Below, in pieces: positions 37,773 to 49,293 of a DNA stretch of 64,000 nucleotides (positions are counted from its first letter, which is position 1; each line of letters starts with the position of its first letter). The stretch lies in contig NZ_CP029210.1 in the NCBI RefSeq assembly GCF_003100395.1, positions 2,666,001 to 2,730,000 of the forward strand. Direction: 5' to 3'. The notes below the pieces were generated by a model. The model was not told the DNA's origin and ran no database searches. It saw only the letters and a list, made by a program, of their open reading frames with translations. This DNA is from Aquabacterium olei (GTDB taxonomy: Bacteria; Pseudomonadota; Gammaproteobacteria; Burkholderiales; Burkholderiaceae_C). A program made the position numbers and the translations under genes.

Positions 37773-38060
37773 ATGAGCGACACCAAACCCCTTGACATCG
37801 TCCACCGCCCCGAGATCGGCCGCTTCGAGGCGACCGTCGACGGCTTGCGCTGTGAAGCCGACTACGTGCTGCAGAACGGCATCGTCCGCATGACCCACAC
37901 CGGGGTGCCGCGGGCACTGGAAGGCCGCGGCATTGCGGCGGCGCTGGTCTCGCACGCGCTGGGCTGGGCACGCGCAGAAGGCCACAAAGTGCAGCCGCTG
38001 TGCAGCTATGTGGTCGCCTACATGCGGCGCCACCCCGAGTGGCAGGATCTGCAGGCCTGA
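37773..38060 (+). CDS. small GNAT-like N-acetyltransferase
   Basis: The 95-residue protein belongs to the short YjdJ/GNAT type (N-acetyltransferase domain of about 90 residues). The acetyl-CoA loop is seen as GVPRALEGRGIAAALVSHAL and the end as LCSYVVAYMRRHPEW. An AAGGAG ribosome site precedes the ATG. It follows the chrA pair by 16 bases and is likely in the same transcript; its stop is seven bases from the convergent waaA. Confidence 0.88.
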   Translation: MSDTKPLDIVHRPEIGRFEATVDGLRCEADYVLQNGIVRMTHTGVPRALEGRGIAAALVSHALGWARAEGHKVQPLCSYVVAYMRRHPEWQDLQA

Positions 38061-38067
38061 CGCCGCG

Positions 38068-39414
38068 TCAGCCGCGGGCCACCTGCCAGATCGCCTCGGC
38101 CATCTGACGGGCCGCACCGCGGTGCGCAGCGGCAAACGCCAGCGCCCGCGCACTCGCCTCGCCCCGTGCCGCCGGCGCGGTCAACGCCACGGCCTGCGCC
38201 ACGCCAGCCGGCCAGTCGGCCACGCGCCAGGCGGCGCCGGCGGCCTCGCTCAACTCGGCCGCCTGCGCGAAATTGAAGGTGGACGGGCCCATCACCACCG
38301 GGCAGCCACAGGCGGCCGCCTCGATCAGATTCTGCCCGCCCAGCGGCGCAAAGCTGCCACCCAGCAGCGCCACGTCGGCCGCGGCGTAATACGCAGGCAT
38401 CTCGCCCATCGAATCACCCAGCCACACATCTGCGGTCTGTGCCGCGGCGTCCGGGCCGGATGCCGGCCAGGCACTGCGGCGCGACAGCGTGAAGCCAGCC
38501 GCCGACACCGCCTGCGCCACCTCGTCAAAGCGCTGTGGATGGCGCGGCACGACGAACAGCCGGGGCCGCAAACTGGCGCCATCGGCCGGCCACGCTGCCA
38601 TGGCCGAACGCCACGCCGCCAGCAAACCGCCCTCCTCACCTTCGCGCGTGCTGGCCGCCAACACCACGGGGCGCGGGTCGACCGCCCGCCACGCCTCGCC
38701 ACGCGCAAGCAGCGTCGGGTCGGGTGCCAGGTCGAACTTGACGTTGCCAGACACCCGCACGGTGGGCGCGCCCATGGCACGCAGCCGGGTAGCGTCGTCC
38801 TCGGTCTGCGCGAGGCACAGGCGCAGCGCCTGCGCAGCAGGCCGCAACAGCGCCGCGAACCGCCGCCCCTGTCGAAGGCTTTTCGCGCTCAAGCGGGCAT
38901 TGGCCAGCACCATGGGCACCCCGGCCCGGGTCGCCTCGTGCTGCACGTTGGGCCACACTTCGGTTTCCATCAGCACGCCCACGGCCGGACGGTGCAGCGC
39001 CAGAAAGCGGCGCACGGCACCCGGGGTGTCGTAGGGCAGCCAGGTCTGCAGATCACCCGGCTGAAGCAGCGCACGGCCGGCCTCACGGCCCGTGGCGGTG
39101 GTGTGGGTCAGCAGCAATCGCATGCCGGGCCGTGCGGTGCGCAGCGCCTGCACCAGCGGCGTGGCCGCCCTTGCCTCGCCCAGCGACACGGCATGCAGCC
39201 ACAGCAGGGGGCGGGCTCCGGTGGGCTCTGCCACCTGCGCACGGTAGGCCGCGTCGTACAAGCCAAGCCGGCGCGGCCAGTCGGCGCGGTAGTCGGGCTC
39301 TTCCCGGCCGCGCGCCCACACCCGCCACAGGTAGGCGGGCGTGCCAAGACGCAGCAGCAGGGTGTAGGCCTGGCGGGCCAGCCAGGCGCTCAGGATTCGG
39401 TCGGACAAGGGCAA
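38068..39414 (-). CDS. waaA: Kdo transferase
   Basis: WaaA transfers 3-deoxy-D-manno-octulosonic acid from CMP-Kdo to lipid A precursor on the inner face of the inner membrane. The 448-residue protein has an N-terminal hydrophobic anchor, the HAVSLGEARAA motif with the catalytic glutamate near residue 80, and the C-terminal SFAPLGGQNLIEAAACGCPVVMGP nucleotide-sugar region. It lies 41 bases behind the phosphohexomutase gene on the same strand. Confidence 0.94.
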   Translation of the reverse strand: MPLSDRILSAWLARQAYTLLLRLGTPAYLWRVWARGREEPDYRADWPRRLGLYDAAYRAQVAEPTGARPLLWLHAVSLGEARAATPLVQALRTARPGMRLLLTHTTATGREAGRALLQPGDLQTWLPYDTPGAVRRFLALHRPAVGVLMETEVWPNVQHEATRAGVPMVLANARLSAKSLRQGRRFAALLRPAAQALRLCLAQTEDDATRLRAMGAPTVRVSGNVKFDLAPDPTLLARGEAWRAVDPRPVVLAASTREGEEGGLLAAWRSAMAAWPADGASLRPRLFVVPRHPQRFDEVAQAVSAAGFTLSRRSAWPASGPDAAAQTADVWLGDSMGEMPAYYAAADVALLGGSFAPLGGQNLIEAAACGCPVVMGPSTFNFAQAAELSEAAGAAWRVADWPAGVAQAVALTAPAARGEASARALAFAAAHRGAARQMAEAIWQVARG

Positions 39415-39455
39415 CGCTTTCGGGACAGCAAACCCGAAATCGTAGCCCAGGCCGC

Positions 39456-40847
39456 TCAGTGCGCCGCGGCGCCGACGTGCGCGTCGGGCTTGACCGCCAG
39501 GATGGCGTCCATGAAGACCTTGCGGATGCGCTCAAGCGCCTCGGGCGTCTGACCTTCAAAACGCAGCACCAGCACCGGGGTGGTGTTGGAAGCCCGCACC
39601 AGACCGAAGCCGTCCTCGTAATCGGCGCGCAGGCCGTCGATCATCGTCACCTCGCGGGCACCTTCGAACTTCGCCGTTTCACGCAGCTTCTCGACCACCG
39701 CGTGGTGCTCGCCCTCGGCGCACGGCACATTCAGCTCGGGCGTGCTGTGGCTGGTGGGCAGCGCGTTCAGCACGGCGCTCGGGTCGGCTTCCTTGCTCAG
39801 GATCTCGAGCAGACGGCCGGCGGTGTAGGTGGCATCGTCAAAACCGTACCAGCGCTCGGCAAAGAAGATGTGGCCGGACATCTCGCCGGCGAACGGTGCC
39901 CCGGTTTCCTTCAGCTTGGCCTTCACCAGCGAGTGGCCGGTCTTGTACATCACCGGCTCGCCGCCCGCCGCGCGGATGGCGATGGCCAGCTGCTGGCTGC
40001 ACTTCACGTCGTAGATGATCTTGCCGCCCGGCACGCGCGACAGCACGTCGCGGGCGAACAGCATGATCTGGCGATCCGGGAAGATGTTGTTGCCTTCCCG
40101 GGTGATGACGCCCAGGCGGTCGCCGTCACCGTCGAAGGCCAGGCCCAGGTCGGCGCCCTGTGCCTTCACCGCGGCAATCAGATCCTGCAGGTTCTCGGGC
40201 TTGGAGGGGTCCGGGTGGTGGTTGGGGAAGTCGCCATCAACCTCGGAGTACAGCTCCGTCACGTCGCAGCCCAGCGCGCGCAGGATGCCGGGGGCCGAAG
40301 CGCCCGGAATGCCGTTGCCCGAGTCAACCACGATCTTCAGCGGGCGGCTCAGCTTGCAGTCGCCCACGATGCGCTGGGTGTACTCCGGCAGGATGTCCAG
40401 CGCCGTGAGGCTGCCCTGCCCCTCGGCGTACTCTTCACGCTCGATGCGCAGACGCAGGTTCTGGATGTCGTCGCCATAGATGGCGCGGCCGGCCAGCACC
40501 ATCTTGAAGCCGTTGTAATCCTTCGGGTTGTGGCTGCCGGTGACCTGGATGCCACTGTGGCAACCCTCGGCTTCGCGCGTGGCGGCCACGTAGTACAGCA
40601 TCGGCGTGGTCACGGCCCCCAGGTCGATCACGTGGATGCCGGTGGCGCGCAGGCCCTTGATCAGCGCCGCACTCAGCGACGGGCCCGACAGGCGGCCGTC
40701 GCGGCCCACGGCCACCGCCTTCTCGCCCAGCTTCAGGGCCTCGGTGCCGAAGGCACGGCCCAGGTGCTCGGCCACCGCCTCGCTCAAGGTCTGCCCGACG
40801 ACGCCCCGAATGTCATAGGCCTTGAAGATGGAAGCCGCAACTTGCAT
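39456..40847 (-). CDS. algC: phosphomannomutase/phosphoglucomutase
   Basis: It interconverts hexose 1- and 6-phosphates for lipopolysaccharide and exopolysaccharide precursors. The 463-residue protein has phosphoserine S105 in VTGSHNPKDYNG, the metal loop FDGDGDR at 238-244, the sugar loop GEMSGHIFF and the C-terminal phosphate site RASNTTPVLVLRFE. AAGGA lies six bases before the ATG. Pairing with waaA suggests a surface-polysaccharide role. Confidence 0.92.
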   Translation of the reverse strand: MQVAASIFKAYDIRGVVGQTLSEAVAEHLGRAFGTEALKLGEKAVAVGRDGRLSGPSLSAALIKGLRATGIHVIDLGAVTTPMLYYVAATREAEGCHSGIQVTGSHNPKDYNGFKMVLAGRAIYGDDIQNLRLRIEREEYAEGQGSLTALDILPEYTQRIVGDCKLSRPLKIVVDSGNGIPGASAPGILRALGCDVTELYSEVDGDFPNHHPDPSKPENLQDLIAAVKAQGADLGLAFDGDGDRLGVITREGNNIFPDRQIMLFARDVLSRVPGGKIIYDVKCSQQLAIAIRAAGGEPVMYKTGHSLVKAKLKETGAPFAGEMSGHIFFAERWYGFDDATYTAGRLLEILSKEADPSAVLNALPTSHSTPELNVPCAEGEHHAVVEKLRETAKFEGAREVTMIDGLRADYEDGFGLVRASNTTPVLVLRFEGQTPEALERIRKVFMDAILAVKPDAHVGAAAH

Positions 40848-41037
40848 GGTGGTCCTTTGCTGAGATGAATGATGGTGAACTGAACTGGGCCCATTTTAGG
40901 GACTGCCCTGTGACCACCCGGTGAGGCACCGTCGCCAGGGGACTGGGTTCCCCGCGAATCGAGGTATCCGAATCTGTCCGGACGACCTAGCCAGCAAACG
41001 CCGTGCGCGCGGCTGCTTCACGCTAGGATCCCACCGC

Positions 41038-41981
41038 ATGCACCTTCGTGACCATCTCGCCCTTCTTCTGCTCGCCGCGCTGTGGGGCGCCTCGTTCCTC
41101 TTCCTGCGACAGGGCCCTCGCCCGTCGTCGGCCCCATCATGGTGGCCGCCGTGCGCACCTTGGGCGGGGCGCTGGTGCTGCTGCCGCTGCTGATGTGGCG
41201 GGGTGGCTTCCATGACTTTGGCAAGGCCCGCGCGCACCGCACAACCTTGTTCGGCGTGGCGCTGCTGTCCACCCTGATCCCCTTCCTGTGCCTCAGTCAG
41301 GCTGCGCGTTCGCTGCCCGCGGGCCTGATGTCCATCCTGAATGCCACCACCCCTCTGTGGGGCGCCCTCGTGGGCTGGGTGTGGACGCGTGAGCCGCTGG
41401 GCAGACGGCGCCTGATCGGCCTGGCCACCGGCTTCGCTGGCGTGATGCTGCTGTCTGCCGAGCGCTTGCACAGCGGAGAGGCCTCGCTGCTTGCGGTGGC
41501 ACTCGTGATGCTGGCGACGCTGTGCTATGCCCTGTCGGTGTACATGGTGCAGCGGCGTCTGCACGGGGTGCCCTCACTCACCGTGACGACCTCGACGCTC
41601 GCCATGGCGGGCGTGACCCTGTGCGGGCCTGCCTGGTGGGCGGGGCTGCCCGGCGCCCCAGCGGCCACATGGTCGTTGCTCAGCCCCACGGTGTGGGTGG
41701 CCCTGCTGGGCCTCGCCGTGCTGTGCACTGGCTTCGCTTACGACCTGTTCAACCGGCTCATCGTGCGCATCGGCGCCAGCCGCGCGATCTCCGTCACCTT
41801 CCTCATCCCCATCTTCGGCATGCTGTGGGGCGCCCTGTTTCTGGGTGAGTCCATCAGTGTCAGCATGGTCCTCGGCACGGTGGTGATCCTGGCCGGCACC
41901 TTTCTTTCCAATCAGGGCGCGCCCCCTGCGGGCTCCCCTTTGTCCCCCCGCCCCCTCCGCTTCGACAAGGAGACACCATGA
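41038..41981 (+). pseudogene. EamA/DMT-family transporter gene with an apparent frameshift
   Basis: This gene should encode a ten-helix drug/metabolite transporter of about 310 residues. From the ATG at 41038 the N-terminus reads MHLRDHLALLLLAALWGASF, a typical first EamA helix, but that frame turns into nonsense after FLFLRQG near 41115. The rest of the protein (VVGPIMVAAVRTLGGAL onward, to 41981) is open in the frame one base back. One missing base near 41112-41125 explains it. Alternatively a shorter protein could start at GTG 41082. It is either a disabled gene or a sequencing error. Its end overlaps the maoC-like gene by four bases. Confidence 0.75.
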
Positions 41982-42457
41982 GCAAGCCCGTGCCCCGGTG
42001 GCACTGGGAGGACTTCACCGAAGGCCTCACCATGACGTTCGGCCCGAAAGAGGTCACCCGCGACGAGGTGATCGCGTTTGCGCGCGATTTCGACCCGCAG
42101 CCTTTCCACCTCGACGAAGAGGCCGGCAAGGCCTCGCTGTTCGGTGGGCTGGCGGCCAGCGGTTGGCACACGGCCGGCATCGTGATGCGGCTGATGTGCG
42201 ATGGCTTTCTGCTGGATTCGTCGAGCCTGGGATCGCCGGGCCTGGACTCGCTCAAGTGGCTGAAGCCGGTGATGGTGGGTGACCATCTGCGCGCCCGCAT
42301 GACCGTGCTGGCGTCGCGCCCGATGAAGAGCCGTGCCCATGTGGGCCTGGTGCAGACGCGATGGGAAGCGTTGAACCAGCATGACGACGTGGTGATGCTG
42401 ATTGAAAGCTGGGCGATGTTCGGTCGTCGGACGCCGGCCGAAGAGACGACAGGCTGA
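41978..42457 (+). CDS. MaoC-like dehydratase, hotdog fold
   Basis: This 159-residue protein has one hotdog domain of the MaoC/(R)-specific enoyl-CoA hydratase type: RDFDPQPFHLDEEAGKASLFGGLAASGWHTAGI has the family aspartate and histidine in DxxPxH-like order. It could hydrate an enoyl-CoA; substrate unknown. It starts inside the stop codon of the frameshifted transporter gene, so its translation may depend on that gene. Confidence 0.85.
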   Translation: MSKPVPRWHWEDFTEGLTMTFGPKEVTRDEVIAFARDFDPQPFHLDEEAGKASLFGGLAASGWHTAGIVMRLMCDGFLLDSSSLGSPGLDSLKWLKPVMVGDHLRARMTVLASRPMKSRAHVGLVQTRWEALNQHDDVVMLIESWAMFGRRTPAEETTG

Positions 42458-42465
42458 GGCCCAAT

Positions 42466-42498
42466 ACAAAAAGCCCTGATGCACAGGCATCAGGGCTT
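42466..42498 (-). terminator. terminator of the tRNA operon
   Basis: A 12-base-pair perfect stem, AAGCCCTGATGC with GCATCAGGGCTT, is followed on the minus strand by thymines (TTTG), ten bases after the last tRNA-Asp. It also lies nine bases after the convergent MaoC gene and may serve both. Confidence 0.88.
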
Positions 42499-42507
42499 CG
42501 CAAAGCT

Positions 42508-42584
42508 TGGCGGAGTGGACGGGACTCGAACCCGCGACCCCCGGCGTGACAGGCCGGTATTCTAACCAACTGAACTACCACTCC
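42508..42584 (-). tRNA. tRNA-Asp (GTC), downstream copy
   Basis: This is a 77-base tRNA with encoded CCA. The anticodon loop CTGTCAC gives GTC, and acceptor GGAGTGG pairs with CCACTCC. The mature sequence is identical to the copy at 42974-43050. Confidence 0.98.
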
Positions 42585-42644
42585 GCGTGGCTGACGACTT
42601 CAGTCTCGCATGCAAGCATGCTTGATCCAAGCGCCGTCAAAACT

Positions 42645-42720
42645 TGGCGTCCCCTAGGGGATTCGAACCCCTGTAGTCACCGTGAAAGGGTGGTGTCCTA
42701 GGCCTCTAGACGAAGGGGAC
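42645..42720 (-). tRNA. tRNA-Glu (TTC), downstream copy
   Basis: This is a 76-base tRNA with encoded CCA. The anticodon is TTC in the loop CTTTCAC. It is identical to the copy at 43103-43178, and the flank GCCGTCAAAACT beyond its 3' end is shared. Confidence 0.98.
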
Positions 42721-42805
42721 TCCGTCGCAACGAATTGTAATCGACACAAACCGCCTCACTACCGGCCCTGACGCCACCGACCAACAGGACACCCTGTCGG
42801 CATTT

Positions 42806-42881
<76 letters not shown>

Positions 42882-42973
42882 GTTCGTGTTGCCACGTTCA
42901 GGGCGCCAGACTGGCACCGAGACTGTTTCCATCAACCGCGCTGCTGTGTCACCAGCAACGCCATTCAAATAAC

Positions 42974-43050
42974 TGGCGGAGTGGACGGGACTCGAACCCG
43001 CGACCCCCGGCGTGACAGGCCGGTATTCTAACCAACTGAACTACCACTCC
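42974..43050 (-). tRNA. tRNA-Asp (GTC), upstream copy
   Basis: This is a 77-base tRNA with encoded CCA, same sequence as the copy at 42508-42584. It ends the first Ala-Glu-Asp cassette. Confidence 0.98.
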
Positions 43051-43102
43051 GCGTGGTTGTCGGCTGCGCTGACATTACTGCCAGCCAAGTGCCGTCAAAA
43101 CT

Positions 43103-43178
43103 TGGCGTCCCCTAGGGGATTCGAACCCCTGTAGTCACCGTGAAAGGGTGGTGTCCTAGGCCTCTAGACGAAGGGGAC
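43103..43178 (-). tRNA. tRNA-Glu (TTC), upstream copy
   Basis: This is a 76-base tRNA with encoded CCA, anticodon TTC. It sits in the middle of the first cassette, downstream of the gene for its own synthetase, gltX. Confidence 0.98.
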
Positions 43179-43253
43179 TGAATTCCTTCATGCAACCTGA
43201 TCGACGCTCTACCCGACACACTCTGCAACCAGACACCAACCAGACTGCTCTGG

Positions 43254-43329
<76 letters not shown>

Positions 43330-43402
43330 TCTGGATCTGCATCCTTCAGGTTGCCCGGCTGCTTTGTCGTTTCGAACAAAGCGTCGTTCAAGCGAGAATG
43401 AG

Positions 43403-43432
43403 AGTATATGTCGATTTTTCTGTCGTTGGCAA
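43403..43432 (-). promoter_or_regulatory. candidate promoter of the tRNA operon
   Basis: On the minus strand TTGCCA and TATACT are separated by 18 bases, just past the gltX stop and 73 bases before tRNA-Ala. The -10 is close to consensus, as expected of a strong stable-RNA promoter. Confidence 0.6.
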
Positions 43433-43435
43433 CTG

Positions 43436-44854
43436 TCAGATGTTTTTCTGCAACCGTTGCACGACAACGTCACGTTCGAACAACACCAGCGCGGCATCCA
43501 CCGACGGCGTCTGCGAGCGGCCACATACCAGCAGGCGCACAGGAATCGCCAGCTGCGGCATCTTCAGACCGAACTCGCCCAGCGTGTCCTTGATGGCCTG
43601 GCTGATGGCCGGTGCCTCCCACGCCACACCCTTCAGGCGTTCTGCCAGCGCGGCCACGGCCGGCTTGACGGCGTCGGTCAGCTTGGCAGCCAGCTCATCG
43701 GCCGGCGGGGTCACGTCGGTCACGTACATGCTCAGCCAGTCGGCCAGTTCCATGGTCGTCGCACACCGGTCCTTGAACAGCGCGCAATGCGGGGCCAGCG
43801 CGGCGTCGTCGGCCACGGCATGGCCCTTGGCGCGCAGGTGCTTGGCCACCAGGGCCGAGAGCCGCTGGTCGTCTGCGTGCTTGACGTAGTGGGCGTTGAC
43901 CCACGCCAGCTTGGCCGCATCCCACTGGGCCGGGCTCTTGTTGAGGTGCGAGCCATCGAACCACGACACCATCTGCTCGATCGTGAACAGCTCTTCGTCG
44001 CCATGGCTCCAACCCAGGCGGGCCAGGTAGTTCAACATCGCCTCGGGCAGGTAGCCCATTTCTTCGTAGTTCGACACGGCCACGGCGCCGCGGCGCTTGG
44101 ACAGTTTGGTGCCATCGTCACCCAGGATGACCGGCAGGTGGCCGAACTGCGGCAGCGCCGCGCCCAGCGCACGGTAGATGTTGATCTGCCAGGGCGTGTT
44201 GTTGATGTGCTCGTCGCCACGGAAGACGTGGGTGATCTGCATGTCCCAGTCGTCGACCACCACGGCGAAGTTGTAGGTGGGCACGCCATCGGGGCGCTGG
44301 ATGATCAGGTCGTCGATCTCACGGTTGTTGATCGTGATCGGGCCCTTGACGAGGTCGTCCCAGGTCACATCGCCGTCCAGCGGGTTGGCGAAGCGCACCA
44401 CGGGCTTCACGCCCTCCGGGATCGGAGGCAGAACCTTGCCCGGAGCGGGGCGCCAGCGGCCGTCGTAGCCGGTCTTCTCGCCGCGGGCCTTCTGGGCCTC
44501 CCGCATGGCGTCCAGCTCTTCCGGCGTGGCGTAGCAGCGGTAGGCCGTGCCGTTGGCCAGCATCTGGTCGATGACCTGCTGGTAGCGGTCCAGGCGCTGC
44601 ATCTGGTAGATCGGGCCTTCGTCGTAGTCCAGGCCCAGCCAGTGCATGGACTGCAGGATCTGCTCGACCGATTCCTGCGTGGAGCGGGCCACGTCGGTGT
44701 CTTCGATGCGCAGCACGAACTGGCCACCGTGGTGGCGGGCATAGGCCCAGGAATACAGCGCGGTGCGGGCGGTGCCGAGGTGCAGGTAGCCGGTCGGCGA
44801 AGGGGCGATCCGGGTGCGGACCACGCCGGTGGGTTGGGGAACAGCGTTACTCAT
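43436..44854 (-). CDS. gltX: glutamyl-tRNA synthetase
   Basis: This class I synthetase charges tRNA-Glu. The 472-residue protein has the HIGH-type motif [10 protein letters not shown] at 18-27 and the KMSKS-type motif KLSKR at 250-254, followed by the C-terminal anticodon-binding helical domain. It overlaps the metZ stop by four bases in an ATGA. Two copies of its own substrate tRNA lie directly downstream on the same strand; gltX read-through into the tRNAs is possible. Confidence 0.97.
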   Translation of the reverse strand: MSNAVPQPTGVVRTRIAPSPTGYLHLGTARTALYSWAYARHHGGQFVLRIEDTDVARSTQESVEQILQSMHWLGLDYDEGPIYQMQRLDRYQQVIDQMLANGTAYRCYATPEELDAMREAQKARGEKTGYDGRWRPAPGKVLPPIPEGVKPVVRFANPLDGDVTWDDLVKGPITINNREIDDLIIQRPDGVPTYNFAVVVDDWDMQITHVFRGDEHINNTPWQINIYRALGAALPQFGHLPVILGDDGTKLSKRRGAVAVSNYEEMGYLPEAMLNYLARLGWSHGDEELFTIEQMVSWFDGSHLNKSPAQWDAAKLAWVNAHYVKHADDQRLSALVAKHLRAKGHAVADDAALAPHCALFKDRCATTMELADWLSMYVTDVTPPADELAAKLTDAVKPAVAALAERLKGVAWEAPAISQAIKDTLGEFGLKMPQLAIPVRLLVCGRSQTPSVDAALVLFERDVVVQRLQKNI

Positions 44855-46134
44855 GAGTTGAGGGTATCCAGGCCACGGGCCAGGTCGGCCGTGATGTCAT
44901 CGATGTGTTCGAGGCCGACGGCCACGCGGACCATGCCCTGCGTGATGCCGGCGGCCAGGCGCTGGGCTTCGGTCAGCCGCCCGTGCGAGGTGCTCGACGG
45001 GTGGGTGATCAGCGTCTTGGTGTCGCCCAGGTTGGAGGTGATCGAGCACAGACGGGTGTGGTCGATCACGTGGAAAGCGGCCTGACGCAGGCGCATGGCG
45101 GCCTCGTCCAGCGTGGCGGGGCTAGGCACGGTGACGTCGCCGGTCGCCGGTTTCGTCGTGAAGGACACGACGGCACCGCCGCAACCGTTCTGCTGCCGCA
45201 TGGCGAGTTCGTGCTGCGGGTGGCTGGGCAGGCCGGGGTAGAAGACCTGGTCGACCTTCGGGTGCCGCTCGAGCCACTGTGCGAGCTTTAGCGCATTGGC
45301 GCTTTGCGCCGCCATGCGGATGGCCAGGGTTTCGAGGCCCTTGAGCACCACCCAGGCATTGAAGGGCGAGAGCGCCATGCCGGCGCCCCGCAGGGTGCTC
45401 ATCAGTGGGCCGTTGATGATGGCGTCAGGCCCGCACACGGCACCGGCCAGCACCCGGCCCTGCCCGTCCAGGTATTTGGTGCCCGAGTGGATGATGAGGT
45501 CGGCACCCAGGTCCACCGGCTTCTGCAACGCGGGGGTGCAGAAGCAGTTGTCCACCGCCAGCAGGGCACCGTGTGCATGCGCGATCTCGGCCAGGGCGGC
45601 AATGTCGCACACCTCGGTCAGCGGGTTGCTCGGTGTTTCGGCAAACAGCAGCTTCGTGTTGGGCCGCATGGCGTCGCGCCACTGCTGCACGTCGGTTTGC
45701 GAGACGAAGGTGGTCTCGACCCCGAACTTGCCGAACTGCGTGGCCAGCAGGGTGATGGTCGAGCCGAACACGCTGTGGGAGCACACCACGTGGTCACCCG
45801 CCTTGAGCAGGCCCATGACCATGAGCAGGATGGCACTCATGCCACTGGCCGTGGCAATGCACGCCTCGGTGCCTTCGAGCGCGGCCAGGCGGCGCTCGAA
45901 CATCATCGTGGTCGGGTTGGTGAAGCGCGAGTACACGAACGCTTCCTCTTCGTTGGCGAAGCGGGCGGCGGCCGTGGCTGCATCCGGGTGGTTGAAGCTG
46001 CTGGTCAGAAACAGCGCTTCGGAGTTCTCGCCCCATTGCGTGGGCGGCAGGCCCTCGCGCACGGCGAGCGTCTCGATGCGGGCATCGGTCGGCAGGTCGC
46101 GGCGCGGCAGTCTTTTCTTGTCGTTGTCGGCCAT
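44851..46134 (-). CDS. metZ: O-succinylhomoserine sulfhydrylase
   Basis: This PLP enzyme makes homocysteine directly from O-succinylhomoserine and sulfide in methionine synthesis. The 427-residue protein has the cofactor lysine K220 in [12 protein letters not shown], the [21 protein letters not shown] stretch, and a C-terminus ending [18 protein letters not shown]. Position directly after purF is the known Burkholderiales arrangement and supports MetZ over cystathionine gamma-synthase. Confidence 0.93.
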   Translation of the reverse strand: MADNDKKRLPRRDLPTDARIETLAVREGLPPTQWGENSEALFLTSSFNHPDAATAAARFANEEEAFVYSRFTNPTTMMFERRLAALEGTEACIATASGMSAILLMVMGLLKAGDHVVCSHSVFGSTITLLATQFGKFGVETTFVSQTDVQQWRDAMRPNTKLLFAETPSNPLTEVCDIAALAEIAHAHGALLAVDNCFCTPALQKPVDLGADLIIHSGTKYLDGQGRVLAGAVCGPDAIINGPLMSTLRGAGMALSPFNAWVVLKGLETLAIRMAAQSANALKLAQWLERHPKVDQVFYPGLPSHPQHELAMRQQNGCGGAVVSFTTKPATGDVTVPSPATLDEAAMRLRQAAFHVIDHTRLCSITSNLGDTKTLITHPSSTSHGRLTEAQRLAAGITQGMVRVAVGLEHIDDITADLARGLDTLNS

Positions 46135-46221
46135 CAGCGGCCCCTTTCCATGGGCGGCCGCAGCCAGTGGCCGGCCGACCCGGTTGCGAATCCGGCCTGG
46201 CCCTCAGGGCCAGGTTGGCGC

Positions 46222-47748
<1,527 letters not shown>

Positions 47749-47779
47749 GGTTCACCTCTTCCAATTCAACAAAATCGAG

Positions 47780-48310
47780 TCACGATTGCTCGGGCAGGAA
47801 TTTGACCACCTGCTCGGGCAGAACGGGGCGCAGCCCGTCCAATAACACTGCCAGCCACGCGACACCGCGTGACGATTGCCACGGACCCCATTGGGCCAGC
47901 GGCGTCATGTTCACCAGCGTGGCGACCAGCAAGGCCATCAGCACGCCCCGCGTCAGGCCGAATCCAGCACCCAGCACCCGGTCCGGCCCGTTCAGCGGGG
48001 ATTCGCGGGTCAGCTGGGTCACGCCCCAACTCAGCAGCGCCCACACCAGCCAGGCCAGCACGAAGGCCACCAGCATCCCGGAGATCAGATTGAGTCGGCC
48101 ACCCGCCTCACCCACCGGCAGATGCGGGGCCAGGGCCGGGCCGAACCACTGCGCCGAGACATAGGCCGCGCCCCACCCCAGCAGGGACATGACCTCGTGC
48201 ACCAGGCCGCGCCACGCCCCCACGATGACGGACAGCGCGAGGCCGATGAGCAGGGCCAGGTCGATGAACGACCATGCGTTGCCGGCGTCCACGGGGTTCA
48301 CTGCATCCAT
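47780..48310 (-). CDS. cvpA: CvpA family membrane protein
   Basis: This is a 176-residue inner-membrane protein with four hydrophobic segments (about 14-32, 38-55, 74-98 and 115-134). The LLIGLALSVIVGAWRGLVHEVMSLLGW opening is the family signature. CvpA was named for colicin V production and affects envelope stress and biofilm traits in several bacteria; the precise function is unsettled. It lies between purF and the SPOR-domain gene, its usual place. Confidence 0.92.
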   Translation of the reverse strand: MDAVNPVDAGNAWSFIDLALLIGLALSVIVGAWRGLVHEVMSLLGWGAAYVSAQWFGPALAPHLPVGEAGGRLNLISGMLVAFVLAWLVWALLSWGVTQLTRESPLNGPDRVLGAGFGLTRGVLMALLVATLVNMTPLAQWGPWQSSRGVAWLAVLLDGLRPVLPEQVVKFLPEQS

Positions 48311-48332
48311 GGGGTCAGGGCGATGGGGGTGC

Positions 48333-49250
48333 TCACAACGTCAGGATGTTGCCGCCCAGCCCGGCCTTGCGCAGGCTTGCCATGGCCTTCTCGGCCTCGG
48401 CCTTGTCGGCGTAAGGCCCGATGCGGACACGGATGCGTTTGCCATCCGGGGTCTCGACCACCTGGGTGTAGGTCTTGATGCCGAGGCGCTCGACCTTCTG
48501 CCGCACCTCCTGTGCCTTGGCCGCCTCGCCAAAGGCGCCCACCTGGACGATGTAGCGTCCTCCGTCGGTCTTGTCAGCGGGCTTGCTGGCCGCTGCCCGG
48601 GCCTCGGCCTGACGGCGTTCGGCGGCCTTCTGTTCGGCAGCCTTGAGTTCTGCCGCCTTCTGATCCGCTGCCTTCTGCTCGGCCAGCCGACGGACCCGAG
48701 CGGCCTCGGCAGCCTTCTCTTTCTCGGCTGCCAGACGCTTGGCCGCGGCCTGATCGGCCGCTTTCTCAGCAGCCGACTTCTGTTCTGCGGCCTTCTGCTC
48801 CGGCTGCTTGCGCTCGGCTTCCTTCGCGCCAGCCGTGTCACGCGCGGTCTCCGCAGGCGACTCGACCACCTCGCGCTCGGTCACCTCCTGTTCGACAGCT
48901 GCCGGCGCGGGCTCCACCACCTCCGCCGAAGGCGGCGTCACGATGCCTGCCACACCGACCTTGCCCGCCACGGCGCGGCCGGAAACGGGCGCGGGGTCAC
49001 CCGAGGCACGGGGCGCTCCGGCCTGGACCACTTCGACTTCGCTGGACATCGGCCGCGGCTGGGTCTCGAACAGCCACGGGAAGCCGATGACACCCGCCCC
49101 CACCAGCACGGCCATGCCGATCAGGCGACGACGCGCCCGCGTGCGCGTGGCCTCGATGTCGGCCTGGGAAGGCGGCAGGGACTCGGCCGCCGGGGCCTGG
49201 ACCGCAGGGCCGCGACGCAGAAGGCGCTGGAAAAACGATGACAGCGACAT
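48333..49250 (-). CDS. SPOR-domain cell division protein (DedD-like)
   Basis: This 305-residue protein has a cytoplasmic N-terminus, one transmembrane helix at about 43-61, a long lysine- and alanine-rich periplasmic coiled region (about 125-220, repeats of AEQKAA and ADQKAA type), and a C-terminal SPOR domain (about 228-303, GRYIVQVGAFGEAAKAQEVR). SPOR domains bind denuded septal peptidoglycan, so a division role is likely. Its place between folC and cvpA equals that of dedD. Confidence 0.9.
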   Translation of the reverse strand: MSLSSFFQRLLRRGPAVQAPAAESLPPSQADIEATRTRARRRLIGMAVLVGAGVIGFPWLFETQPRPMSSEVEVVQAGAPRASGDPAPVSGRAVAGKVGVAGIVTPPSAEVVEPAPAAVEQEVTEREVVESPAETARDTAGAKEAERKQPEQKAAEQKSAAEKAADQAAAKRLAAEKEKAAEAARVRRLAEQKAADQKAAELKAAEQKAAERRQAEARAAASKPADKTDGGRYIVQVGAFGEAAKAQEVRQKVERLGIKTYTQVVETPDGKRIRVRIGPYADKAEAEKAMASLRKAGLGGNILTL

Positions 49251-49293
49251 GCTCGGCTTGGAAAATGGAAGAAGCGGGGGGGTGGCAGCCTGA

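Noticed and set aside
48600..48880. A DNA repeat array in the SPOR gene
   Set aside because: The repetition reflects codons of a lysine-alanine coiled region, not a non-coding repeat or CRISPR.
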